From Nocardia albiluteola (GTDB lineage: Bacteria; Actinomycetota; Actinomycetes; Mycobacteriales; Mycobacteriaceae): a stretch of 64,000 bases of DNA. The stretch is from NCBI RefSeq assembly GCF_018860155.1, contig NZ_JAHKNI010000004.1:124001-188000 (forward strand), read 5' to 3'. Shown one piece after another: positions 1 through 8,178 of the stretch (positions are counted from its first letter, which is position 1; each line of letters opens with the position of its first letter). Made by a program: the position numbers and the translations under genes. The notes beneath the pieces are model-generated. The model had not been told where the DNA came from. It did no database searches and saw only the letters and a program-made list of their open reading frames with translations.

Positions 1-752
1 TCCTGATCGGGCCGTGGAGCCACGGCGACCCCGCCAGTTTCCGGCCGATGATCGCCGACCAGGCCGATTTCCTGGCCGCTCATCTGCTCGGCGACCGCGC
101 CGCGCTGCGCCGGGCGCCGGTGCGTGTGCACCTGCAACGGGCCGGGCACTGGCTGGACTTCGAGGAGTGGCCGCCCAAGTCGGTCGAGCGGCGGATCCAT
201 CTGCCCAGCCTCGGTGACGCGCCTGGCGACGCGGGCCCGGACGAATTCACCTACGACCCGTCCGATCCGACCCCCTCGGTCGGCGGCCCGCTGCTGTTCG
301 GCAAGGCCAAGCAGCAGGACAACCGGGCGGTCGAGGCCCGCCCGGACGTGCTCGTCTACACCGGCGAACCGCTGGCCGCAGACTTGGACGTGGTCGGCGA
401 ACCGACCGCGACAGTGCACGTCCGCACCGAACGCGCCGGGGCCGATCTGTTCGTCCGGCTGTGCGATGTCGATGCGAAGGGGGTGTCCCGGAATGTCACC
501 GAGGGCATCCTGCGACTGCGGGAGCGGGCCGACGGGCCGATCGAGGTGCCGTTGTTCCCGACGGCGTACCGGTTCGGCCGCGGGCATCGGCTCCGGGTGC
601 AGGTCGCCGGCGGTGCATTTCCCCGATTCGGCCGCAATCACGGCACCGCCGAGCCCGTCGCCGACGCGGTGGCCGGTGTGCGGTGCGGCTTCCAGGTGTT
701 CCACGATCGCGAGCGCCCGTCGTCGCTGATGCTGCCGATCCTCGCCGAATGA
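1..752 (+). CDS. CocE/NonD family hydrolase, C-terminal part (5' truncated by window edge)
   Basis: The reading frame is already open at the first bases (it reads LIGPWSHGD from position 3), so the gene begins outside the window. The visible ~250 residues hold the end of the alpha/beta-hydrolase part (the GPWSHG stretch is typical near the catalytic His region of CocE-type acylases) followed by the jelly-roll X-Pro dipeptidyl-peptidase C-terminal domain (VVGEPTATVHV, LFVRLCDVDAKG, GHRLRVQVAGGAFPRF). Family members hydrolyse esters or amides such as cocaine, cephalosporins or acyl peptides. The substrate here cannot be inferred. Stop TGA at 750-752. Confidence 0.85.
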   Translation, partial: LIGPWSHGDPASFRPMIADQADFLAAHLLGDRAALRRAPVRVHLQRAGHWLDFEEWPPKSVERRIHLPSLGDAPGDAGPDEFTYDPSDPTPSVGGPLLFGKAKQQDNRAVEARPDVLVYTGEPLAADLDVVGEPTATVHVRTERAGADLFVRLCDVDAKGVSRNVTEGILRLRERADGPIEVPLFPTAYRFGRGHRLRVQVAGGAFPRFGRNHGTAEPVADAVAGVRCGFQVFHDRERPSSLMLPILAE

Positions 753-861
753 CCGTGGCACCCGATCCGGCGTCCGGCGGGCGGAATCCCGGCGCTGGTT
801 GTCGGTGTTGATTCGTAGAGTGGAAGCACCGAAGCGCCGAGCACATACAGACGGGGGACTC

Positions 862-1674
862 ATGGCCGACCAACTGACGATCATGGCCGTACACGCCCAT
901 CCGGACGACGAGGTCATCAGCACCGGTGGGATCCTCGCGCAATATGCCGCCGAGGGTATCCGAACGGTCCTGGTGACCTGCACCAACGGCGAGCAGGGCG
1001 ATGCGCCGGGCGGGATCAAGCCCGGGGAGCCCGGCCACGATCCGAATGCGGTACGGGCCCAGCGACTCTCCGAACTCCAGGAGTCGGCGGCGTTGCTGGG
1101 CATCGAGCACGTCGAGCTGCTCGGATATCGGGACTCAGGAATGGACGGGTGGGAAGGCAACCGGGATCCGGAAGCCTTCTGGAACATCCCGGTCGAGCAG
1201 TCGGCCGCCCGCCTCGCGGATCTCATGCGGCAGTACCGGCCCCAGGTGGTCGTCACCTATGACGAGAACGGCAACTACGGCCACCCCGACCACATCCAGG
1301 CCAACCGCGTCGCACTCGCCGCGGCGGCGGCCACGGATATCCCGGACAAGTTCTACTACACCGCGATTCCGCGCGAACGCTCCCGCGAGATGTTCGCGAC
1401 GCTGCGCGCACAGGGCATGATCGACCAGGACCCGCCGGACGACTTCGGCACACCCGAGGAGCAGATCACCACGGTCGTCGACGTGGCCGCCTATACCCAG
1501 CGCAAGGTCAAGGCGCTCGAGGCGCACGCCAGCCAGGGCGACAGCGTGCCGTTTCTGCGAATGCCCGCCGAACTGCAGCAGCTGATGTTCGCCACCGAAA
1601 GCTTTGTCCGGCATACCAATCGCGTCGCGGCCGCACCGGCTCGGGAAACCGACCTCTTCGCCGGGCTCCGCTGA
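862..1674 (+). CDS. PIG-L family deacetylase (LmbE-like, mycothiol-type)
   Basis: A 270-residue zinc hydrolase. The N-terminal AHPDDE motif and the later HPDH supply the metal ligands seen in MshB, Mca and LmbE proteins, which cleave N-acetyl groups from GlcNAc-type sugars or mycothiol conjugates. I start at ATG 862 because a purine-rich ACGGGGGA lies just upstream; an in-frame GTG at 799 would add 21 residues without family support. It may act in mycothiol chemistry, but the sequence does not separate MshB, Mca or a third paralogue. It stands alone between the hydrolase and the convergent sensor kinase. Confidence 0.85.
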   Translation: MADQLTIMAVHAHPDDEVISTGGILAQYAAEGIRTVLVTCTNGEQGDAPGGIKPGEPGHDPNAVRAQRLSELQESAALLGIEHVELLGYRDSGMDGWEGNRDPEAFWNIPVEQSAARLADLMRQYRPQVVVTYDENGNYGHPDHIQANRVALAAAAATDIPDKFYYTAIPRERSREMFATLRAQGMIDQDPPDDFGTPEEQITTVVDVAAYTQRKVKALEAHASQGDSVPFLRMPAELQQLMFATESFVRHTNRVAAAPARETDLFAGLR

Positions 1675-1684
1675 GCGGTCGCGG

Positions 1685-3931
1685 TTACACCTCCAGGTCC
1701 TGCCGTAGCGGGTGGGCGTGCTCGTCGAGTTCGATGCGCCGGGTGCCCGCGGATCCGTCGGCCACGATGGTCAGCAGCGGCCGGCGGCCGGGGCGTTGGA
1801 TCCGGACGATGACGGATCCGTCTCGAGCGCGCTGGATTTCGGCGACGGCCTGCTCGCGGGCGCGGTCGCCGACGGCGGCGTCGAGATCGTCCAGGCCGTG
1901 CTCGTCGTAGAGGACGACCTCGACGCCGCGGCGGCGGGCGGCGCGGGCGGCGATGACGACCGGTGGATGCGCGAGCTGGGGCGCGCGCAGTGCGTCGCGT
2001 AGTTCGGCCTCCTGCAGCGCGCATACGTCCCGGACGCCGTCCACGGGTTCGAAACTGGCGAGCAGTTCGAGCAGCGGCCGGGTGAGCCTGCCGAGTCGAT
2101 GCAGCTGCCGGTCCCGCTCGGCGACGGCGGCCGCGTCGGCGGCCTGGGCGGCGATCCGGTGCAGGGTTTCCTCACGCAGGTCCAGCGTCGTGCTGGCGAC
2201 CGGGCCGATGATGCGGGCGAAGAACGTCGCGGCCAGCAGCGGTGCGAGATAGAGGAAGGGGACCGCGAACCCGTGCGAGGCGTCGGTAGGCAGGCCCATC
2301 CGGACAGCGAATTCGGCGAGCAGGACCACCATCGTCAGCCAGGCGAGTACGACGCGACCACGCATACACATGAATACGCATACCGCCGTGGCGCAACCCA
2401 GGGACCATTCCTGCACCGTCGTGTTGTCCGACATCGACGCCACGGCGCAGACGATCGCGTACTGCGCGGGACCACCGGCCGTCAGGATGGCCAGCGACGC
2501 CCCGAGGGGCGGCGGGTCGCCCGGCACGGCGAGCAGCGCGCCACCCGCGGCCGCGGTGAGGACGAGGCAGGCGAGCATCGGCCACGGCTGGGAGAACAGT
2601 ACCGGGGTGGCGGCGAGGGATGCGGCGTAGGCGGCGAGGAAGAACGCGACCGTCACCCAGGCGGCGCGGGTGCGCATGCCCAGCAGGGTGCGCATGCTCA
2701 GCGGGGTGGGGGAGTTCGCGACGGTTCGGCATGTGTCCGGGGTGATGTGACGCTCGGCCATCGGGCCCGCCCAGCTCAGCCGGACCGTGGTGCCCGCACC
2801 TGGCCGGGAGACGATCGAGGAGGTGCCGCCGCCCAGCTGCCGCATCCTGGCGTGGATGCTCAGTGCGATGCCGAGCCGGTCCGGGCGCTCCACGGCGGTG
2901 TCGAAACCGACACCGTCGTCGATGACCGCGACCCGGAAACCGCCGCCGTCGACCCGGATATCGACGCGGCGGTGGGCGTCCGATCCCGCGTGCCGCATGC
3001 TGTTGCGGACGGCCTCGCCCGCCGCCGCGGCGGTGACGCTCACCGCCGCGGCCGGGAAGCCCCACCGTTCGGCGCCGCGATCCACGACGACCGCGATCGG
3101 CAGGTCCGGCTCGATATGCGCGACAGCGGCACGCAGGCTGTAGACGACGGCCGGTGCGTCCAGCACGCGGCCGAACGGATGCTCGAGATCGTCGAGGTAG
3201 TTGAGGGTCTGCATGGCCTGGCGCCGCACCGCGTCCCGGTCGGCGCCGCGCGCCGCGGCCAGCAGCGTCGACATCACCCAGTCGTGGGTCAGCGCGGCGA
3301 ATCGATCTCGTTCGGCGGCGCGGCTGCGCAGGGCAGCCGACGATGCGGAGCTCTCGAACGCGTCGTTCTGCACCGTGTCGAGCGATCGCCCGGTGCGGAT
3401 GAACACCAGGACCGCCGCCACGAACAGCGCGCTGTAACTGAACGCGTACAGCAGATCGGGGACGAAGGGCACGTTGACCTCCGGCGCCCGCGCCGTGTAA
3501 TTGACCACCGTGGCCGCCACCGCGGTGACGGCGAGAGCCAGCAGGCTCGCCCGCGCCCGCCAGACCACCGCGGCCGCCAGCCCGGCCAGGGCCGGTACAT
3601 CGCCGAGCCACTGATCCTGATGCAGCGGAACCCCGTGCCACGCGGCCAGCCACGCGATGAGCGTCACCGGGTAGCCCACCACCGCGAGCACGGCGGCCCG
3701 GCGCATCCATCGGGGATCCCGATGAAAGCTCAACACGCCCAGCGCAAGCCCCGGCCCGAACGCCACGGCGATCGCGAACGGCGTCCACCACGACTCGACC
3801 CCTCGCGACTGGTTCTCCAGGTCCGGCGCGACGAGCACCAGATCCGCGACATACCCCACGGCGACGAGCCGGCCGGACAGGCGCACAAAGCGGTCGGCGA
3901 TCGCGTCGCGAGCACCCAACATCGCAGTCAC
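1685..3931 (-). CDS. Orphan membrane sensor histidine kinase with central ATPase domain
   Basis: 748 residues. Roughly 20-190 form several membrane segments. A helical region with a non-canonical histidine (FAALTHDWVMSTLLAAARG) follows, then a GHKL ATPase domain (~290-390: N-box GEAVRNSMRHAG, G1 VIDDGVGFD, G2 RLGIALSIHARM). Unusually, a second multi-span membrane block (~425-590) and a cytoplasmic coiled or helical tail come after the ATPase. No response regulator lies beside it. GTG at 3931 has GAGGTGAG upstream; ATG at 3922 is an alternative. It could signal through a distant NarL-type regulator. Role unknown. Confidence 0.8.
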   Translation of the reverse strand: MTAMLGARDAIADRFVRLSGRLVAVGYVADLVLVAPDLENQSRGVESWWTPFAIAVAFGPGLALGVLSFHRDPRWMRRAAVLAVVGYPVTLIAWLAAWHGVPLHQDQWLGDVPALAGLAAAVVWRARASLLALAVTAVAATVVNYTARAPEVNVPFVPDLLYAFSYSALFVAAVLVFIRTGRSLDTVQNDAFESSASSAALRSRAAERDRFAALTHDWVMSTLLAAARGADRDAVRRQAMQTLNYLDDLEHPFGRVLDAPAVVYSLRAAVAHIEPDLPIAVVVDRGAERWGFPAAAVSVTAAAAGEAVRNSMRHAGSDAHRRVDIRVDGGGFRVAVIDDGVGFDTAVERPDRLGIALSIHARMRQLGGGTSSIVSRPGAGTTVRLSWAGPMAERHITPDTCRTVANSPTPLSMRTLLGMRTRAAWVTVAFFLAAYAASLAATPVLFSQPWPMLACLVLTAAAGGALLAVPGDPPPLGASLAILTAGGPAQYAIVCAVASMSDNTTVQEWSLGCATAVCVFMCMRGRVVLAWLTMVVLLAEFAVRMGLPTDASHGFAVPFLYLAPLLAATFFARIIGPVASTTLDLREETLHRIAAQAADAAAVAERDRQLHRLGRLTRPLLELLASFEPVDGVRDVCALQEAELRDALRAPQLAHPPVVIAARAARRRGVEVVLYDEHGLDDLDAAVGDRAREQAVAEIQRARDGSVIVRIQRPGRRPLLTIVADGSAGTRRIELDEHAHPLRQDLEV

Positions 3932-3969
3932 CCGCTCACCTCATCCGTCCACGGCCATGTCCCCGTACC

Positions 3970-4212
3970 CTACCCACTGGTAGGGCAGGTATTCCGCGTC
4001 CGGGTTTCCGACGATCCGGATGCTGCGGGAGCGGCCGCTCTCGGCACGTGTCCGGATGATTCGCGCTCTCGGCCCACCTGGGTTCCGGATCGACAGGGGT
4101 GGCACCACATCGTGGTCGCGAACGCCGTGAGGAACGACGCAGCCGCGAGCGCGCCCGCGGTGGCCGTGCCGAGCACACGGCGAGGCGCCCACATGGTGGA
4201 GACCGATTTCAT
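3970..4212 (-). CDS. Possible small secreted protein (hypothetical)
   Basis: An 80-codon frame beginning MKSVSTMWAPRRVLG, with a basic start and a hydrophobic stretch (TAGALAAASFLTAFA) resembling a signal peptide, then a polar, disordered-looking tail with two cysteines. No clear ribosome-binding site precedes ATG 4212 and I recognise no family. It lies between the kinase and the ATPase gene. It may be a decayed secreted protein or chance; treat as tentative. Confidence 0.3.
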   Translation of the reverse strand: MKSVSTMWAPRRVLGTATAGALAAASFLTAFATTMWCHPCRSGTQVGRERESSGHVPRAAAPAASGSSETRTRNTCPTSG

Positions 4213-4280
4213 GTGCTGGGCCAGTTGGAGCCCGCGCTGATCAGCGCGGGCCACTTCAGCAATGCATCCAAGTGTGAGCG

Positions 4281-4324
4281 TATCATCGTTGATAGTATCA
4301 ATCTTGGAAGTATTCTTCGTAGAG
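4281..4324 (+). promoter_or_regulatory. AT-rich operator-like region upstream of first DUF234 ATPase
   Basis: Much lower in GC than its surroundings. It contains the perfect palindrome TTGATA-G-TATCAA (4289-4301), an overlapping TATCA/TGATA dyad, and a 19-mer starting GGAAGTATTCTTCG (4306-4324). The 19-mer matches 16 of 19 bases of a sequence upstream of the second DUF234 ATPase gene (9695-9713). Probably a shared regulatory site; the binding protein is unknown. Confidence 0.5.
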
Positions 4325-4334
4325 GGTGGCGCTC

Positions 4335-5750
4335 TTGGATGGCTTCATCGGCAGGCAGCGTGAGCTCGGGTTGCTCGATCGGTCGGTTCAGCGGGTTGTC
4401 GCCGGTGGGCGCGCGGGCCGCCCCGGCCGGGCGATACTCATGCGCGGGCGTCGGCGAGTCGGCAAATCACGCCTCGCGGAGGAGTTCGTCGAGCGGTCGG
4501 GCTTGCCGTTCCTTTACTTCACCGCGTCCGCGCAACGGTCGGCCGAGCTGGATCTCCGTCTGTTCGTCGAATCGGGCGAGTTGTCGTCACTGCCGGATGC
4601 GGCCCGGTTTGCCGGGCAGCATCCCAGAGACTGGGATGCTGCGCTGACCCTGCTCGCCTCGGTGCTGCCCGATGATCAGCCGAGTGTCGTCGTCATCGAC
4701 GAAATGCCATATCTCATCGGCAACGACCCGGGCTTCGAGGGCAGCCTGCAAAAGGTGTTCGATCGAGAACTGTCGCGCAAGCCGATGTTGCTACTGTGCA
4801 TCGGATCCGATCTGGCGATGATGGAAGCCCTCAACGAGTACGGTCGGCCGTTCCATCAGCGGGCGAGTGAAATGGTCGTCCCGTCGCTGAATCCTGCCGA
4901 TGTAGCGGAGATGCTGAGACTTCCGGCCACGGAGGCATTCGACGCCTTCCTGGTATCCGGCGGCCTGCCACTGATTCTGGACGAGTGGCCGCAGGGTGCG
5001 ACACCGGCGGAATACCTGGCCGATGTGGTCGATGACCCGACATCGGCCCTGCTGGTCAGCGGCGAGCGCGCACTGGCCGCGGAGTTCCCCGAGGATGCGC
5101 AAGCCCGGCGGGTACTGAGTGCGATCGGTGCCGGGGAACGCACGCATACCCTGATCGGCCGGGCTGCGGATCTTCCCACGGCAAGCCTGAGCCGGGCGCT
5201 GCGATTGCTGACCGACAAGCGCATCGTCGAGGCGCTGACGCCGCTGTCGACCCAGCCCTCCCGCGAGACCCGCTACATCGTCGCCGACCCCCACTTGCGA
5301 TTCTGGCTGGCCTTCCTCGGCCCATACCTGTCCGAAATCGAGCGGGGCCGTGGCGATCTCACGCTTGCACGGGTCGAGCGCCGCTGGACATCGTGGCGCG
5401 GTCGGGCAATCGAATCCATTGTGCGCGAATCACTTCGGCGCCTACCGGAGCAGCTTCCCGAATCCACCAATGCCATTGGGGGATACTGGACACGCACCAA
5501 CGATCCGGAAATCGACATCGTCTGCGCGGACAGGGAACCCATCGCCAAGACGATCACTGCGGTGGGCTCGATCAAGTGGCTCGACGACAGGCAGTTCGAC
5601 AGCCACGACTTGACCCGCCTGTACCTGCATCGCTCGAAACTGCCAGGCGCGGACGAGAGCACGCGGATGCTGGTTGTATCCCGGTCAGGTATCAGCGTTC
5701 CGGGCGTTACGGGATTTACGCCGGACGACCTCATCGCCGCATGGCGATGA
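4335..5750 (+). CDS. DUF234-type AAA ATPase (archaeal ATPase family), degenerate nuclease-like domain
   Basis: ~471 residues. N-terminal P-loop ATPase of the ATPase_2 family: FIGRQREL entry, Walker A GRRRVGKS, Walker B VVVIDEMPYL, sensor-like LLLCIGSD. A winged-helix region follows (TASLSRALRLLTDKRIVEAL), then a C-terminal DUF234/PD-(D/E)XK-like domain (EIDIVCAD). The expected GECKW of the nuclease-like core reads GSIKW here, so the acidic residue is lost. TTG 4335 gives about 8-nt spacing to AGAGGG; GTG 4326 directly abuts it. Function of bacterial members is poorly known; a mobile or defence role is conceivable. A second family member lies at 8179-9651. Confidence 0.75.
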   Translation: MDGFIGRQRELGLLDRSVQRVVAGGRAGRPGRAILMRGRRRVGKSRLAEEFVERSGLPFLYFTASAQRSAELDLRLFVESGELSSLPDAARFAGQHPRDWDAALTLLASVLPDDQPSVVVIDEMPYLIGNDPGFEGSLQKVFDRELSRKPMLLLCIGSDLAMMEALNEYGRPFHQRASEMVVPSLNPADVAEMLRLPATEAFDAFLVSGGLPLILDEWPQGATPAEYLADVVDDPTSALLVSGERALAAEFPEDAQARRVLSAIGAGERTHTLIGRAADLPTASLSRALRLLTDKRIVEALTPLSTQPSRETRYIVADPHLRFWLAFLGPYLSEIERGRGDLTLARVERRWTSWRGRAIESIVRESLRRLPEQLPESTNAIGGYWTRTNDPEIDIVCADREPIAKTITAVGSIKWLDDRQFDSHDLTRLYLHRSKLPGADESTRMLVVSRSGISVPGVTGFTPDDLIAAWR

Positions 5751-5808
5751 GCGCCGGATTGTCCGGGCGCGCAGTGCGCGCCACGATGTGATGGCAGTGC
5801 GGGGACGA

Positions 5809-6102
5809 CTACCGAACGATGGGTTCGGTCGCGGGCGGACCAGGTGGTGGCGGAGTTAGTGCGGCGGCCGGATCCGACGGGCTCGGGCTTTTCGGGTTGC
5901 GGGGCGGCGGGACAAGCTGTTGCAGCGGCAGGGGCCCGGATCGGGGGCCGTCTGTCGCTGGGGACAGCCGGCAGTGTTGCGCGTCGCTGCAGGTGGCGGG
6001 CATCTCCGTGTCGGCTCGGGCGATGGGGACCGAACATGCGGATATTGCCAGCGCGAGCGTTATCGAGTGCAGGTATTTGGCGCGCATCGGTGTCACAACC
6101 AT
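5809..6102 (-). CDS. Small secreted proline-rich protein coupled to porin gene
   Basis: Up to 97 residues. A signal peptide (MRAKYLHSITLALAISACSVPIARA, cleavage expected after ARA) is followed by a short region with two cysteines (CSDAQHC) and a Pro/Ser-rich tail (LVPPPRNPKSPSPSDPAAAL). ATG 6102 and GTG 6096 both lie inside the end of the MspA-like gene; the GTG makes a GTGA overlap with its stop, and ATG 6087 starts exactly at the signal peptide. The overlap implies translational coupling, so the product may be an accessory or anchoring partner of the porin. No family recognised. Confidence 0.55.
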   Translation of the reverse strand: MVVTPMRAKYLHSITLALAISACSVPIARADTEMPATCSDAQHCRLSPATDGPRSGPLPLQQLVPPPRNPKSPSPSDPAAALTPPPPGPPATEPIVR

Positions 6103-6719
6103 ATCGGGTTGCCGTATACGGCGACGGAATTGTCGGCGTCGGCGGTCGAGGTGGACACGATGGCGTAGGAGCGCAGGCTCACCGGGCCCATGCAGGCATC
6201 GATTTTGATCTGTATCCGGTCGAGCGTGACAGACGCATGCGCGCCGGTGAGTTTCTTGGTCGCCAGCGGCACGGTGGTGATCGTGCCCGGTTTCGGGGCG
6301 AATGACACGTTCGGAATTGCCAGGGCGCTCGCGCCCGCGTTCACCCCGCCGACCGAGATCCCCACGTTGGGGCCGATGGCCGCGGACAGCCCGACGGTCA
6401 GCCCATTGGACACATCGACCTGGCAGCCGATCTCGTATCCCACGGCCATGCTCCCCGAGTCGACCGGTACCCGGCCCTTTCCGGAGATGTCGGCGATTGC
6501 CTCCAGCCGGACGAATCCCTCACGGGTGAAGGGTGATCCGGCCAGATTCGGAACGCGATCCAGATTCTCCGCGGCCTTGGTGACTCGCACTTGCCAACCG
6601 TCGTCGGTGACGACGGCGCGCGACGAGTCCGCTACCGGATCCGCGGACGCGGTCCCGAACGCGCCGGCAACGAGAGCTGCCGCCGCTATACAGGGCATCG
6701 CGAGGGTAGAGCTTTTCAT
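6093..6719 (-). CDS. MspA family porin
   Basis: 208 residues starting at ATG 6719, with AAGGA nine bases upstream. A Sec signal peptide (MKSSTLAMPCIAAAALVAGAFGTASA) is followed by a mature domain with MspA hallmarks: DGWQVRVTKAAENLDRVPNLAGSP near the start, the GYEIGCQVDVSNG strand, PNVGISVGGVNAG repeats, KKLTGAHASVTLDRIQIKIDACMGP and a C-terminal VYGNPIWL. MspA proteins form octameric goblet channels in the mycolate outer membrane for small hydrophilic solutes. Its presence supports a mycolic-acid-containing host. Lies divergent to a DoxX-type gene and overlaps the downstream secreted-protein gene. Confidence 0.9.
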   Translation of the reverse strand: MKSSTLAMPCIAAAALVAGAFGTASADPVADSSRAVVTDDGWQVRVTKAAENLDRVPNLAGSPFTREGFVRLEAIADISGKGRVPVDSGSMAVGYEIGCQVDVSNGLTVGLSAAIGPNVGISVGGVNAGASALAIPNVSFAPKPGTITTVPLATKKLTGAHASVTLDRIQIKIDACMGPVSLRSYAIVSTSTADADNSVAVYGNPIWL

Positions 6720-6889
6720 TCGAAGGGGTCCTTGTCTCGAGTCTTCTTCGGCCTTGCGTAATCCCGACCGATCCGGGCCCGGAAAGGTGACAGGCCGATT
6801 CGGCGGTGGGTGCGTTGTCACACTTTCGGTCCGGCCGCGGTCGAGGAGTTGACGCCGGATCACGGCATCCCGACCGAAAGGAAAGTCCC

Positions 6890-7327
6890 ATGACCACTCT
6901 CACCGAACGCGCCGCCGGCCTGCCCCGCACCTCCGCTTCCGGGCGGGTGCGCACGATCGCCTACTGGGCGTGCACCGTGAGCCTGGCGTTCATGATGATC
7001 AGCGGCGCCTACGGCGAATACACCCATCAGTACGGAACTCTGGAAACCCACACGATCCTCGGCTACCCCACATACTTCATCTCGCTCATCGCGACTTGGA
7101 AGGTGCTCGGCAGCGCCGCGATCCTCGTGCCGGGGTTCGCGCGGTTGAAGGAATGGGCTTATGCCGGAATGTTTTTCAACATGAGCGGTGCGTTCATCTC
7201 GCACCTGGTCGAACACGACTACGGATCCGCCGGCATGCACCTGACGGTCACCGCGGGCATTTGTGCGCTGGTCGTCGCATCCTGGGCACTGCGCCCCGCC
7301 GACCGCTCGTTCGTCCGGGCCGGCTGA
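6890..7327 (+). CDS. DoxX-like membrane protein
   Basis: 145 residues with four predicted membrane spans (YWACTVSLAFMMISGAYGEY, the TYFISLIATWKVLGSAAILV region, YAGMFFNMSGAFISHL, LTVTAGICALVVASWAL), the usual DoxX-like size. The charged pattern GTLETHTILGYPTYF is typical of the DUF/DoxX subgroup often found near oxidoreductases. ATG 6890 has GAAAGGAAAG at a good distance. Some DoxX relatives act in membrane redox homeostasis in actinobacteria, but no substrate can be inferred. Transcribed away from mspA, ahead of the cupin gene. Confidence 0.75.
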   Translation: MTTLTERAAGLPRTSASGRVRTIAYWACTVSLAFMMISGAYGEYTHQYGTLETHTILGYPTYFISLIATWKVLGSAAILVPGFARLKEWAYAGMFFNMSGAFISHLVEHDYGSAGMHLTVTAGICALVVASWALRPADRSFVRAG

Positions 7328-7436
7328 TCGTCGGGCCGAACCGGCCTGCCCGGACTAGGGCCTTAAGGCACGCGCTCAACCAGCTGCTCGCGAGTAGTGT
7401 CCTGAGCGGGGTGCCTATTTCAAAGGAGCCCCGGTA

Positions 7437-8111
7437 ATGACAAAGTTCGTTCAGACGATCGAGTTCACGACCACGCACCTCGACGAGTTCAACGAGAAGC
7501 TCGACGCCTGGCTCGCTGCGACGGCGGGCAAACGCACGGCTCTGCGCGGCCTGGAGGCCAAGGATCGCGACCGCGAGAACACGTACATGGAGGTGGTTGA
7601 ATTCCCCTCGTACACCGAGGCGATGCAGAATTCCGGCCTTCCCGAAACCACCCGCTTTGCCCAGGAACTAGCCGTGCTGTGTGACGGCCCGGCTACCTTC
7701 CGCAATCTCGATCTGCTCCGCGAGGACGACATGTCCGACGGGCAGCGCCGGAGTCTGATCGTGCGGAGTCTCGACAATCCCGACGAGTCCCGCCCATTCG
7801 AGGCGGGAATGGGCCGTTTGGATCTCGTCGAGACACCGCAAGGTCCGGTCGGCCGTGCCGTGTTCGAACCCGGCTGGCGCTGGTCCGAGCATGTCAAACC
7901 GATCGCGGGCACCGACAGCTGCCAGGCCATGCACGCCGGGTACTGCATCTCGGGCCGCATGCGACTCCGCATGGACGACGGCACCGAACGCGATATCGGC
8001 CCGGGCGACTTCCTGTTCTGCCCGCCCGGCCACGACGCCTGGACCCTCGGTGACGAGGCGTGCGTGACGCTCGACTGGTCGGGTGCCGCGCGATACGCGC
8101 AACGGGATTGA
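7437..8111 (+). CDS. Two-domain protein: ABM-like N-terminus plus cupin
   Basis: 224 residues starting at ATG 7437 behind AAAGGAGC. Residues 1-90 look like a dimeric alpha-beta barrel (FVQTIEFTTTHLDEFNEKLDAWL, TYMEVVEFPSYTEAM). Residues ~130-215 form a cupin (WSEHVKPIAGTDSCQAMHAGYCISG, DGTERDIGPGDFLFCPPGHDAW) with conserved His and acidic positions for metal or ligand binding. A sensor or small-molecule-processing role is likely, but no substrate is evident. The gene converges on the second DUF234 ATPase. Confidence 0.7.
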   Translation: MTKFVQTIEFTTTHLDEFNEKLDAWLAATAGKRTALRGLEAKDRDRENTYMEVVEFPSYTEAMQNSGLPETTRFAQELAVLCDGPATFRNLDLLREDDMSDGQRRSLIVRSLDNPDESRPFEAGMGRLDLVETPQGPVGRAVFEPGWRWSEHVKPIAGTDSCQAMHAGYCISGRMRLRMDDGTERDIGPGDFLFCPPGHDAWTLGDEACVTLDWSGAARYAQRD

Positions 8112-8178
8112 ATCCTCAGCACGGGCGATCGTCCTGGCATCGGAGCCTGAACGATCGGCCGTGCTCCATCCGGAGGCA

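Noticed and set aside
2099-4240. Long plus-strand open frame (713 codons)
   Set aside because: It is the complement of the sensor kinase, rich in Arg/Gly/His with no domain; the minus-strand frame has clear kinase motifs.
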